A stretch of DNA of 64,000 nucleotides. It comes from Heliocybe sulcata. Its lineage: Eukaryota; Basidiomycota; Agaricomycetes; Gloeophyllales; Gloeophyllaceae. A program made the translations under genes and the position numbers. The stretch is taken from contig ML213526.1 in the NCBI GenBank assembly GCA_004369045.1, positions 376,025-440,024 on the forward strand, given 5' to 3'. Every line of letters starts with the position of its first letter. Positions within the stretch are counted from its first letter, which is position 1. Positions 10,619-23,300 of the stretch are shown piece by piece. The notes beneath the pieces were generated by a model. The model was not told the origin of the DNA. It saw nothing but the letters and a program-made list of their open reading frames with translations, and did not search any database.

Positions 10619-12268
10619 CGAGTCACCGCCCGAAGCTTACGGAATGCAGTACAGCCGACCGTACACGGCCAGTCATTGCAGTACACCGAAAATTCTCTGC
10701 AGAACGCGACATCTGCCGAGGAGAATCGTCCAGGACTAAGCAAAAGTGAGGCATTTTGTCTGCCGAGCATCTGTTGCCAAGAACCAACGCGATTTCTCTG
10801 TTTGCGCCGATTTCGCGCCCGGGAATAATAGACGGGCGACGCGTGCCTTTGTCCGGTTCGGGACTTTGAGCGCTTATCAGGCGCTTAATGGGCGCTCGGG
10901 CATGCCGGACGGAGAGGATTCAAGGACACGGGGCAGAACGCATGTAAAAGAGCAGGCAATCCATCAATATCAACCCCATATCGTATATCATGATCAAGGC
11001 ATACAATTGAGCGAGCACGCAGAGACAGCAGGAGACACAAGGCAGACTAAGGGCCAGCAAGTCAGATTTTGCGTGATAAGAGCGTCTACCGCGAGCATCA
11101 GGTGAGACCCAGGTATATTTTCACATAGAGACCTAAGCACCATTTCAAGCCTAGAAGAAAGCCAGTGAGATATCCAGCAGCAGCCAGTACTCGAGGAGGA
11201 ATACGAAGAAAGTGCCAGCGTAGCGCAACGGAAGCAAATATTGCACCAAGTCCGGTTTCCCACGACCTGGGCTGTGCACCGAGTCCTCGCAATTGGCTCT
11301 ACGTACTTAGAAATAAAACAACGTTATCAATGTTGCTTTCTTCCTCTCTTCTGTACGAGGTCCGGACAAGCCTACATTTGGGTCAATGGGATATACAGGC
11401 TCCCAAGAAGCGACGACTGCACTCCTCCATACGGGTACCGAGTATTGCGCATAGATTGCTACGGGTGCGTCCGACACTTTCTGCCGAGTACATTAATGCA
11501 AATGCTGTGAATATTAGGGTCTCTGTATGGCGGTCCACTTTGTTGTGCGGTAATTTGTGTATCGGCCGCATGACTCTCGGACAAGTACGGCTCGTGCGGA
11601 CTCGGGATTGGCACTGCGATATATTCCGTAGTATCCAATAGCAGCGCTCGCAGGTAAATCACGCATCGGAATTTCATTAACTGCCCCGAGACAGGTGGTT
11701 GTCAATGCAGTGCTCTATACACTTGTCATCCTGTCGGACTCTCAGACTCGGCGCGCTCACGAATCAGGATGTTGCCCATTTATAGAGCCTACTGCACAGA
11801 TCCTGCCAATGCCGTACGGCCACTTGTCAAGATGACGGGGCATTCAGTGCCAAGGCACAAGCGTGTAATTTGCCCTTCGCTGGACTGATCTTATGATGTT
11901 GGAGCCGAAGAGTGTTGGCGGTGGACGCCCTGAGAGCCGACGGGATAGGCCCGTCCACTGACCCGATTTTGCGGATGCCCGACTCCCGCAGCCAAAATAT
12001 CTCGCTCGATTGATCCTACTTGATCCCCTGGTGGTGAGCGGCATTCTGTATCTGCGAGTCATGCGGACATCATCAACGCTCAGAGAAGCGCCCACCCTGC
12101 GCGTTTGTTGCGTAGGTTGTATGATACAGCAATCACGTAGATGCAAATAGCGGATACGACAGTACTTCAAGAGCTAAAGCGAGTTCGTGGCCTACATGAC
12201 TTGGAGACGTGAGCTGAATACAGAAGGATTCAAGAGAAGAGTCTGTACGTGCTTAACGGCGAACACTG
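10619..12268. other. Intergenic, no gene seen
   Basis: 1.65 kb with only short ORFs and no recognisable motif on either strand. It contains the upstream region of the C2H2 gene and the 3' flank of the F-box gene. Confidence 0.5.
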
Positions 12269-13397
12269 TTACAGTTGGCGACTTTTCATTCGGTTTCGCA
12301 TCTGCTTCAAGACGTCCGAAACGTTACGAATAGGCGCCCTGGGCGCTTCCTCATATTGGCCACCACGACAGGGACGTGTTCCACTGTCCGGAGTCCACTC
12401 GAACAACGAGTCGAGCTTGCCAGACTGGATCAACACCCATTGCTCTCGCCACTCCTCCGCCGGCTTGTGATCATGACACCATCCCGTCTGGTGCATCCTA
12501 GCGGGAAGGATAACGAGTCTCGTTCCGCCGCGTTCCTCATTCTCTTTCCGCACCTCCTCCAGCTGGTCGCATATCCTCTGTTCTTCTCCGGACGTCTGGA
12601 ATATTTTTGGTGGATAGCAGGGTTCGATGATGTAGGTTCGTACGCTATTCGGTATTGTGTGTAGCCTTGGGTGACAAGATATGGGGTGCCTACTCTGCAG
12701 TGCGAGGACCGCTCGCAGGATGGTCATGTCCGAGTCTAGACTCGATCCTTTCCCGGTGAACGCTACCACCGAGGCTCGCAGGTGCGCGAGCTTGGACCCG
12801 GCTCTCAAGACGAATGCGGACAGGCTGCCGTGTGCAGCAAATATGCTACAGGGCGTGGTGTGGTATACGTGCAGGGCACGTAACTCTGGGTAGATGATAC
12901 GGGCATCCGCATCCGGATCGGGCCGGAGAATAAGATAGTTTCCGACGCGAGGGTGGCGCAGTGTGAGATGATGAAGGCGAGGAAAGCAGGTCGAGAGAAG
13001 GAGGGTATACAGACTGTCGTCAAAGACTTCCTCGAGAAGACAAGTGAGTGTTTCGAGTCCGGAAGATGCATCGCGGAGTATATTTCCCACTAATCGATAC
13101 GTAAATCAGTGCGAATGAGCCCGTAGTACACGACGTACCTGCTTCGCCGATACCCATCCCAGCTAAGTCGTACACTGCAATGAATAGGTGCCGGACATTT
13201 GCTGGCGATTCGTTCAAGGCGTCGCGGAATGATAAGATCTGTTCCTCGCTCGTGATAGATACGGTGTGAAATCTAAAGATTCCGCTTAAGTCGTAGAAGC
13301 TCCTCGAGACGCATCTGAGAGAGCAAGCTGTTCTACCCCCGTCGCAGCATGCGAATAAGCAGATCCGTTCGACCAGTTCGACTGGCAGATAATCCAT
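12269..13397 (-). CDS. F-box protein, 359 aa
   Basis: Exons 13397-13139 and 13089-12269, with a 49-base intron in phase 1. The N-terminus is an F-box: DYLPVELVERICLFACCDGG followed by TACSLRCVSRSFYDL. F-box proteins recruit substrates to SCF ubiquitin ligases through Skp1. The remainder has the LxxLxLRHPRVG pattern (FPRLHHLTLRHPRVGNYL) seen in its relatives in this window and a conserved C-terminal block ending GGTRLVILPA. The intron sits at the same place and phase as in the F-box genes at 48005 and 52873, showing common descent. The substrate is unknown. ATG at 13397 is immediately before the F-box. Confidence 0.85.
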
Positions 13398-14801
13398 TGT
13401 TGGGTGGCCTGCGCGGTGACGGCGACGAAGAGAGGGGTGGAGGCTCGAAGGACGTCGTTCGTGCATGTGCCATAGTTCTGCGCGGCCGAGATGCTATACC
13501 CAGGATGCACAGTGCCGAGTAGGTATTGTGAGATATTCTTAGAAGCCTACTAGCATCATCGCCAGAGCGGGAAACAGAAGTCTCTAATTTGGCCGGATCA
13601 ACATTGTCTGAACATGTACCAGTGGATAGCGTCGCATGACCCAAAACACAATATTCTCATTAGCGCAGAAGTGGTGAGCAGCGAGTAAGTTGCCTGAGCC
13701 GCGTTGTTTCAGACGATGAAGTATCTCGAGTAAGCAATGGTAGCGCTAACGTCGATCACAAAATACCAGAAGTTTGGCGGCATGGCTCGGTTTCCTCAGT
13801 AGCAAAGCTTCTTGCCTGCTGTGCGAACAGTTCCGGCCAGATACGAAGCAGCCAAGGCATAGAAGGCAAAGACTAACAAGAGAGAGCACAAAATGCGCAC
13901 TCTTGAGTGAACTTCGATTGTTAAGAGGCGCGGTAACGGCTCCGGCAACATCCGGATCCGAAGGCTTCGTCGGCCCCGACTCTGCAGAGGTCGGGAGCTT
14001 GGTTTCAAGCATGTAAACCGTTATACCGACCTGGTACGGACGTACGACTGACCAACCGATGACTACTCTCTTCTCGGTATCTACACTGGAACCGATACTC
14101 TTGTCTCGCAAGTACGGTAGAGGAAGTCTTCCGCAGCTTTCTCTGGCGAACTTTCGCTCACCCATGGATGCACAAGCCAGAGAATATGCTGCAATAAACT
14201 CTAGGATGGTCACCGTGTGCGAACACACGCTCGCGACGACTCGGCGACGATTTTGTACTCGGGATATACGCCTAGATGCCACAAGCGTACTCTGAAGCGC
14301 CTCCGTTCCTACGCTCCGGGCTAGTCGCCGTCGTGAAAACTGCGGTCTATCCGACCTGAAGCTCCTTTGATAGACAGCGCTAGCTCCGTTCTGGTCTCCG
14401 TGCCTGAGTCTGTGTCGACCAGTGGGGACGATACTCTAGATCTCTACAGGCTTCTGAGTGCACTATGGCTGCGAAGATACTAAAGGTGCACATTGCTCAC
14501 TTGCTTCAACACATCCAAAAATTCCTCCACGTCCGGAGATGACGGGGATAACTTCATGGTTCTCTTATTACGCAGACTCAGTTGAATGCCGGCATGTACG
14601 CACCTTGTTTCAAACCTCATCACAACTCTAAATACTCGCTAATGGGTCATCTGGATCACCGGCGAACCGTCGACGCTAAAGCACCGCCGCCCGATTACAT
14701 ATAAATTTCCTTACTGCACGACTCTGACGGCCATCTACCGCGTTCTACCCCCGCTTGGACAGGTACTGTTCTTCTTGTTCTTCCTCTTGTCTTTGATCGC
14801 T
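13398..14801. other. Divergent intergenic region between two F-box genes
   Basis: 1.4 kb between divergently transcribed F-box genes. ORFs of 60-178 codons on the minus strand (for example 13746-14282) have no family features. A TATAAA at 14700-14705 is the only promoter-like element I can place. Confidence 0.45.
14700..14705 (+). promoter_or_regulatory. Possible TATA box of the F-box gene at 14802
   Basis: TATAAA within CATATAAATTT, about 97 bases upstream of the ATG at 14802, on the coding strand. It is plausible by position only. Confidence 0.35.
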
Positions 14802-15761
14802 ATGGATAAATTGCCTCTGGAACTGCTTGAACGCATCTTTTCCGAGGCCTGCGACGATGCTGGACAAACAGCGTGCGCCCTACGGCTGCTGTGCAAGTCA
14901 GCCTGCGCGCTAGTCGAACCCTTCAGATTCCGCTCTGTCGCGGTATCAAGCTATGGACAAATGAATGAATTTTGGCATGAATATACGGCAGCGACGTCTC
15001 GCGCAACACCGCGGGGTTGTATCTTCCACCTCTTCATGGTTACCAAAGGTGCAGACGGCGACAAGAGTGGAAGTAAGATCGGTAACGCACCTTTTCTCTT
15101 CTGGTTAATCACTCCGGCTAACATGTGTAACTGACGTAGCTGCCAATATTATTCGCGCTGCAGCCCCGACGTTGAGGTCGTTCACATGCCTCCTCCACAA
15201 TGGAAAGAACTCACTAATCTACGAGTGTGTTCTGACCACGCCATTTCCTCGCCTCACCCACCTAACCTTCGGCCATCCCGAGAGACCGACATACCCACTG
15301 GTCCCCGAATGGCTGCCGTCATGCTCGCCTTGCCTATATCCCGATTACGTTACCTCCACGTCTCGTTCGCATGGGGTCCCCTACTCACCACAGCGCAGCA
15401 AGGTGTGACTCTGTTCATGAACCGCGCCTCCAGAACGCTCCTCACCCACGTTAACGTGTCCGGAGCGAGCTTGGAAGGCGGGAGAGGCTTCGCAGCGTTG
15501 CGGGTTATATTGGGACTCAGTCCGCCAGGGTCGTACGACGGTCGGGACGATGTCCGCCCGCTTCCGTCGAGCGTCGTGCAGTATACGTTAAGCATAAACG
15601 CCAAGGCGTTGAACGTGATGCCGCTGATGGCCGAGAAAGTGATGAAGGAGGCGCAGAAGATGAGGGCGGAGGCTGCGGAGAGAGGGTCCACTAAGTTTGT
15701 GCTGATGCCATATAAGAGGCCTGGGGTCTTCGAGGAGGCAAGAACGGGTTCGGCGATATGA
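14802..15761 (+). pseudogene. F-box protein gene with a frameshift
   Basis: Exon 1 is 14802-15072 and begins with a good F-box (DKLPLELLERIFSEACDDAG, then TACALRLLCKSACALVEPF). A 67-base phase-1 intron leads to exon 2 from 15140. Exon 2 reads through FPRLTHLTFGHPER in one frame, but from about 15300 the conserved continuation (ISRLRYLHVSFAWG, then the C-terminal block ending STKFVLMP at 15700) lies in a different frame to the stop at 15761. No GT..AG intron of normal size bridges the change, so a one- or two-base indel near 15295-15315, next to a CCCC run, is the simplest explanation. It may be a real inactivation or an assembly error. Confidence 0.7.
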
Positions 15762-16505
15762 CAATGGCAGGGTTGTGTGGCGGATGTGGTAGCGCGATAC
15801 GAGGTATGCCAGGTCGGGGGCGCACTGTATGCGGCTTGACAGATCGAGGCATGACTGCCGTCCCTTCATCTATAGCGAAGAAACCGAAACTAACCGAGCC
15901 CGACATTTTGAAAATAAGCGGAACTAGCGAAAGCTAGCGTTCACTGCTCATATGCCCAATACAATGTAGCGCGTCTGTCGTGAAGTAATCTCTGAAAGTC
16001 AGTTGCAAACACAGTACAGTACATAGTGGTACAGGATTGCGAGGCAGTGCTCAGATGAGGACTCGCATGACAGGCAGTTCATAGACAAAGACTTCGTGCC
16101 AAGATAGCCTAGAAATACCGCAGCTCGGAAGTCGTGTCGTTGACCGCATGTTCCGGATACTTCGTTCACAACTTCACCAACTCCTCAGAGCAAGAAGATA
16201 GGAAAGCCACTTGCGGGTCGCCCTTCTACAGTTGGAAAGACCAGACTAGAAAGTACATTAATATTCTCGCGGAGGATCAAGAGACTAGTATCAAAAGGCC
16301 AGCAGAGCAGTAGACTTGAGCGCTGAGCGCTTGAGCGACGAAGGTGCGTCGCGGGACTTCGTGGAATCATTAATCAGGCGCGCGCGCGCGTCACTGTCAC
16401 GGCTATACAGTAACGTTACGCCACCGAAATCCTATTTTCTCACACCCCCATCGTCGTCCACCACATCCTCAAGGTCGCCAACCCCGTCCTACTCAATCCA
16501 AAAGC
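15762..16505. other. Intergenic, upstream region of the ribosomal protein gene
   Basis: No coding signal. Contains a (GC)n run at about 16378-16389 and pyrimidine-rich sequence before the start of RPL10A, as is common for ribosomal protein promoters. Confidence 0.45.
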
Positions 16506-17394
16506 ATGAGGTCTGCACCCCTGCTACCGGTCTCCCCGTCTGGCCCTTCTGATGTAATCCCACAGCGGAAGTAAGCTCTCAGTGTCAGGCGTGCGGGGCT
16601 CCGTCCGCGACCTCCTCACCGAGGCCACCGGCGAGAAGAAGCGCAACTTCGTCGAGACCATCGAGCTCCAGATTGGTTTGAAGAACTACGACCCCCAGCG
16701 CGACAAGCGGTTCTCGGGCACCGTCAAGCTCCCCACCGTTCCCCGCCCGCGCATGTCCATCTGCATCCTCGCGGACGCGGCCGATATCGACCGCGCGAAG
16801 CAGATCGATTTGGAGTATATGAGCGTTGAGGACTTGAAAAAGTGCGTATATGCGTGGGGTTTGGTGTTAGGTGGAGGAATTGATGAGATGTGTAGGCTCA
16901 ACAAGAACAAGAAGCTGGTTAAGAAGCTCGCGAAGAAGTACGATGCTTTCTTGGCCTCTGAGACGCTCATCAAGCAGATTCCTCGTCTGCTTGGGCCCGG
17001 TTTGTCCAAGGGTGCGTCTCATCTCATATCCCTGCCTTCGGGTTATGATACTTATTTCCCCTACCCGTTACAGCTGGCAAGTTCCCCACTCCCGTCTCAC
17101 ACGCCGAAGACCTCGCCAACAAGCTCACCGAGGTCCGCTCCACGATCAAGTTCCAGCTCAAGAAGGTCCTGTGTCTCGGTGTCGCTGTTGGGCATATCGA
17201 AATGACCGAGGACCAGGTGCTCGGCAATGTCATGCTGAGTGCGTACTTTCCGCTCTCCTCTCTTTTGTCGTCGACTAATCCGTGCTTGCTATATAGGCAT
17301 CAACTTCCTCGTCTCCCTCCTCAAGAAGAACTGGCAGAACGTCAAGTCTCTGCACATCAAGAGCACGATGGGCAAGCCCATCCGGCTTTACTGA
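16506..17394 (+). CDS. RPL10A: Large-subunit ribosomal protein uL1 (RPL10A), 217 aa
   Basis: Five exons: 16506-16510, 16572-16841, 16896-17011, 17074-17238 and 17297-17394. The product is 217 aa, exactly the length of yeast Rpl1. It carries the family sequence almost throughout: [126 protein letters not shown] and a terminal MGKPIRLY. uL1 forms the L1 stalk of the 60S subunit and controls release of tRNA from the E site. The first exon is only five bases (ATGAG); it was chosen because it alone yields [10 protein letters not shown] with correct phase, using a GTCTGC donor and a GGAAG acceptor. Confidence 0.95.
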
Positions 17395-20300
17395 TTGGCT
17401 CGACTCTTTTCTTTCCTCTTTCCGTAGGACGGATACAGGCAGGACTTGAGCCGTAATGCACAACATGAAGCCCCGCACGCTTGGACCAACGGCTTTCGGG
17501 GGGTGGGAGTCGATTGGGAGCTGATGCGGTTTTCGTTCTGTCTTTCGTACTACGCCTGGGGTTGGGTCACGATCTCGCTCATGCTTGTATGTATTATGCA
17601 TAATGCGATACAGTGTATGCTGCTACGGCTGGGCCGGGTTGTTGAGTGATCCGTCAGGTCAGGAAAGTGTAGCCAGTGGTCGCTGTGGCGGAGGGTGTGG
17701 TATTTTAGGATGCGATGCATAACTTCGTTGTGCAAATGCTATCAGCGTGATGAGAAAACAAACCGTACATAGATGAGATATTGGAGTACGGCTCTATTCT
17801 GAAGATGAGTTCTCCAGCCAGTCACGAGCGGCTTGCGGTTGCAAGCCGTAGCTGTCGATTTTGATCGCGACCACAAGCTGTCCAGCACTCGATTCCTTGC
17901 TTACCTTGGATTGAATATGTAGAACCGAGATCTAGCATCTTGCATCTTCGGCCTGCCACTATTGGGAGGTCTTAGGTGGCAGATGATAGGTCTGGCGAGT
18001 CTTGTCCGCCTCGTCTCTAACAGGGCCTCTTCAGTCTGTTCGACGGATACCCGCGGGCTACTCAGGCTACGATCCACGTCAATGGTGCAGGCCGCTGTTT
18101 CCTATCGATGAGCATTCTCAAGACCCGTCTCTGGGACCTCGGTTGACCTCGGTATACGTTCGTAGCCATCTCTCCAACCCGCCAGTACGCGAGCTCAGTT
18201 CCTTCTCGCTGGAGCAAGGTAGTTCTCGGATTGTTGTTGATCGCCAGGTAGATCCAGGTTCCGGTGCGCTCAAGGCGATTTCCATGTTCATGAATCCTCG
18301 TGACAGGTAGGGCAACTTGAGGGGATTCAGGGTATCGTATCCACCCAACCAGAGCGGTTGCACTGCGTAGACGATAGACATTCAGCGCTCAGCCATCGCT
18401 GCCGCACTACATAAGTGCTCGCTATCCTGGCAAAGAGTCTTCTACCGTCGGTACGCCATCGCGCTGCCTCAATGCTTGCTGAATGACTGACCTTGGGTAT
18501 AGAAATGCTCCCCCCACCCCATGCGCGGCAGGAGGTCAGTCAAAAGAAGAGTCGCATTAATCGCGTTGGGAGCATGTGATTCAAACACTGTCTGTCCCCT
18601 GCTTCTGTGAAGTATGCGTCCTCTTCTGTCTTTTCTTGCTGTAGCGCTGAGTCTTGTCGGAGCGGAGATAGATTCACGACTACAACACGTTGCACGGCTA
18701 GACGGGTCCCGTTCGCTTGCAGCAGATGTCTTAGCGGTCCGCAATTCGAAGTGTCCCAAGCCGCGTTGATTAATCAGATCCCTTACGTCCTAAAGTCAAA
18801 CGTTCATCAATGCTATGCGATGGCTTCTCTTCTTCCTCTTCTTGAGGAGCCTTCGCGGGTGCTGCAGCCGGTACGCGTGCTGAATCTTTGAGGACGTCAT
18901 CCGACGCGTCGCACCGGATTCCTGGTCTGTGACGAAATCCCGAACATCAGCCGTTAGCGTTTAGATGCGGCAGTACGGATGTCGACGGACGCATTTTACG
19001 GAGGAGCAGGTATACGTGTGTGTGCAGACGCGTACGGTCTTCACAGCCTGACTGAATCTTAGATCTATGCAGGTGGGAACTGGACCGTGAGCCATGCGGC
19101 GGGCTAAGCAGTGTCCCAGTAGGCTTGCCAGCTGAATCCCATCGAATACAGCTAGGTCTACAGATCAGATCGGTTCGCATCTCGTTCCGCAGGCCGCTGA
19201 TGTTCGCTTCCAACGGACGTCCCATCTACTCTTTCCCCAATACAGATAAGTACACTTTTAAGCTTACATCTTCTATTATTTATCAGATCCCCATCGCGAA
19301 GCATAGCAGCTATCCTTGAGCAGATATTCGTCCGTCCGCAGCTTCCATATCCCCGGGATTGACGTTCAACCACCGTGGCCGCGTTTCTCGTCCGAAGCGC
19401 CAGCGCAAAGAAGCGCGGCGGTCTATCCTAAGGTGGCGTAGGCTCTATTCCGCTCAATAACTTTGTCTGTCCTTCAAAAGACTTCTTACCTCCCCAGCGA
19501 ATAGCCGTGATACCACAACGCACAGAAGAACTTATATCGCCGTCAACGTGTATCACGAAAGTAACTAGGCGACTCCAGACGACAGCGTCTCGAGAATAAT
19601 ATAGCCGAGGCACTGTTGTCCGGCGTGGATCTCCGTCACTGACAAACATCCGGTGTTTGCAGAACAGGTACATGCTCTTTATGAATTCACTATATTGTCT
19701 CTTGGGGATCCTAGCGTCCGTAACGTGGGACTGTCGTTTGCATCTATCACGCTCAAGTAGGCCGCACCTTTCCACCGCGTGAGACGGCGTATGGGGGCCT
19801 ATGTCGAAGGTGGGCGCGGACCTGTTCAAATATGCATCGGATTAACAGCTGCTTCTCAGATCCATTCTCGGTTCCGAGGTACGGACAAGGCTAAAGGCGA
19901 ACAACAGCCCGATCCCTGAAAGTGTTCCCTTCCTGAGCAAACACGAGGCAACTGCATGGGCGTTCTGAAGGAAGCAGCGACTGCCTCCTGACCATAGCAT
20001 CTTCCAAATTCCCTGCTTCTTCATGCTAATCAACATTTGTATGAAGGCAATCAGCGTCATCCTCAATCGATGGCAATGTTAAACGTTAATCATGGCCGTA
20101 ACTGGCGGTGCTATCTGTGTGTGACGGAAGGTACGGCGCGACGTATCGTTTGTCGGATGCCCACTGGCACGCCCCAAGCCTCACGGAACTTCTGGTACGC
20201 GGAGCACCGTCGTTTATTGTTTTCACCTCCTTCCAGCTCACGCTGTGTCGTTATCGGTTAACCATCTCTCCTGCTATCGCTTAGCATGTCAATCTCTGCT

Positions 20301-23300
20301 TTGTTGTAAACTCTCAAAACGCCGTGGGCTTATACGTTCTGCCGACAGGCAGAGTCTTGTTCGGCTTGGCTCGGGCTCGGGCAGTGCTTCGGTGCTCCGA
20401 GTTCCTGACTGACAGGCGTCCTTGTTCACTGGAAGCCCCTTGCCAGCACGCCATGTGACGGCTCTCTCAACCCTGGTACGCTGCTAGCCCGACAGTGAGT
20501 GTCTCCCTTGAATAAGATGTCAAATCCCCGTGTGGACCGTTGCTACTAGGCTCAAGCTCTGGCGTACCGATGCATGCAGCACCTACCCATAAACATCGTC
20601 CGGAGAGAGCGGACCTCTATCGCTTTCTACCGAGCTTGCTAATAGGAGGCTCCTCGCATTAATATGGCCTCTGTGTAAAAGCATTCCTCGCCGTTGTATC
20701 TTCCGTACTGTTCGTCTAACCTGTATGTATTCCTGTCTATGCCCCATTCCTCTACAGCGTCTGTGATACGGCGACAGGTGGGGACGGCCTTCTCTGTCTC
20801 TGCGTAGTATGGATCATATCAATGTTCAGAGCGGATGGGTTGCGGTTATATTATCTACTTCTTTGAGCGAGGTCTTTATTTCGTCGGCGTATCAATGGAT
20901 AGTCTTCAGAACGAAGTACGGCGTCTCTGGCTCTAGGAACGTTCGGTCGAGCTTTCTCTCTGCTATTCACATGCCCAAGGCACCTTCCGTTGGTATAGCC
21001 AAGCAGAAAGATCGTCATGACTCTTGCGGTACTCTAGAAGGGTGACGTTTTCTTTACGTTGGGAGTGCCCATTTCGTCGCTCTGTTTCCGTGCGGACTTA
21101 CACCGTCACATTTCACTTTCCGCTCGAGAACTTGGCGTATAATCCGCAACCAGCTCTTCGTCTCTTTTCATGTGCAATGAATTCATGGGCGTCGTATCAA
21201 ATGGTAAATTATGATGTTCTACCTGGACTATACTGCGCCCGTACTCTGCAACGAGAAATTGGCTCCGCGATCCTTCGTAGCCGAAGATCTCTGCGCGATC
21301 CGTTTACCTCACCGCTTCTCCACCGCTTCCGCTTCCACAAGGCTAACAAGCTCGTGGCCCTCGGCAAAGCACAAAAGATCGGTAAGATAGCTGGCCATGG
21401 AGCAGTACTTTTCGCATGTATGGACGACTACTGATCCACGACGTTGCGTGCAGAAAGTCGGGCCTTGGGCTTGCTGCCGGGCGCATTCTCTATCGTATGT
21501 TACCAAAGAAATACTAGTATTCATTGGACAAATGAATCCAGAACAGAGCTCCGTTCCCGACGTTCACAGAATAGATGTTAACACTGGAGCTATGCAGTGG
21601 CGGGCAATGGCCAGAAGGTAGGCTACTACATTCATGATACGATCCGCGGCGCGTTCAGATCGGCACTGAATCCAGCGAATTCCGATTCTTCCCGTCATTC
21701 CTTATCCTATCGTGACATTCCGGACAGTCATCTTTCGAAGTGTGGCGGCCGACTGAATGAATGGATGAATGTCAAGGCGCAACTGCATACACTCCAGTTC
21801 ATACAACCAGTAGACGTGTTTGCGAAGACGGGGACCTGGAAGATGTGTGTTGCGCTGTACGTCCTGCTTCTATCACCGCCCGCTGGTCTGACACCTTCTT
21901 AGGCATGTACCTCGACGGCCTCGACGCCATCAGTCTCGGATCGTAATTGTCAGGAAATGTGTTACTGTTCGTAGGCGACTCTCGACGAAACATCTGCGCC
22001 GACCGCTAGAGCGCACGCTTGTATCCTGAGCGGAGGTCCATTAGCGACACCATGGCCGCAGCGGCTAGCCACACACGAAGCGCAAGAACCGCAGTCGTTG
22101 CCAAGGGGAGACCTTCCTGAAATATGCGCCAAACCATGTGCAATATTACGCTACCGAGGTATCGGTATTCCGTTAACGACCAATCTGGCTCTACATGGAT
22201 CTGTCGACGGTCTGCTTTTGAACTCTCACCTTCCGAGATGTAGGTCCGCCTGCCCCACTCTGGGCCGACGAGGACTGGATCTGCCGGCGGCTCTCACTGG
22301 TCTAGTGGTTCGTTGGTCGAGGCTCCTTTACGTGTGTCATTGTCGTTTCTACGACAACTTCGCATCGAAGGTCATCGACATTCGATGGGTGTTCCTTGCT
22401 CGGCATTGAATTGAACCAGATTATTTACTTTGCTTACTCTTTGCATCTGGCGAGTTCTAGGCTTCAAGCTACTGTATTAAATCCCAAGCTCCGACCCGCT
22501 AAATCCAGATGATCTTGCGCCAATGTTTGCTGCGTTGTCATTACCTACGTCACTGACCGTTGATATTTCCAATCTTTCTCTTTGTATAGAAACACATTTC
22601 ATGGTTGCACGATTCTCGTACAGCAACAATACATTGTATGGCGCCTTCGGTGAGCATGGGACCACCCTAATTCTTGACAGTACCTGATGGCCTTCTTTCG
22701 CGAATACTCTCTACTATTGATGCTGACGAATGTCCGCTGAGATTCTACGGAATATCGTCAGCTTGCGGCCACAAGAAATAACCATCCCGTGCCCTTTGAG
22801 ACCGTCATGTCTCGGTGCAACAGCTTATATTGGTGAAGATGCACTCGAGGCGCGGCATCGATGTTGCTCCAATGGATGAGTCGATTCCCCCCAGCGCCCA
22901 AGATTCGCAGATCCGGTTCCACGCTGATTGTTTCAATTCTATCTTATGAATTGTGAAATGAATGGTATAATATCGATTGAGTAAGTCGATGTCCTCCGAC
23001 TTCAAGTTCGTCCAGCTCAGCTGCTATCCTTGGAGACGCGATTCCAGAACCGGGCTGCTGTAGTCATCAACCGAAAAGTAAGTCGCGCGTTTTTGGACTA
23101 GCTGCAGGTGCGATGCCCAAAAGGTCTTGACGGTGCGCCGATTACGCCAGCCGTACCATACCCGCTTCGAGAACTTGAAGGAAGTCCCTCGAAGTCACTG
23201 CATCAATGCCAACGGGCGTAGTGCGACGGCGCTTTGATTGGCTGTACTCTACGGTACGGTACGCTTCGTACCTTTGCCTGTGTTACAAGGTCTGTTCCCT

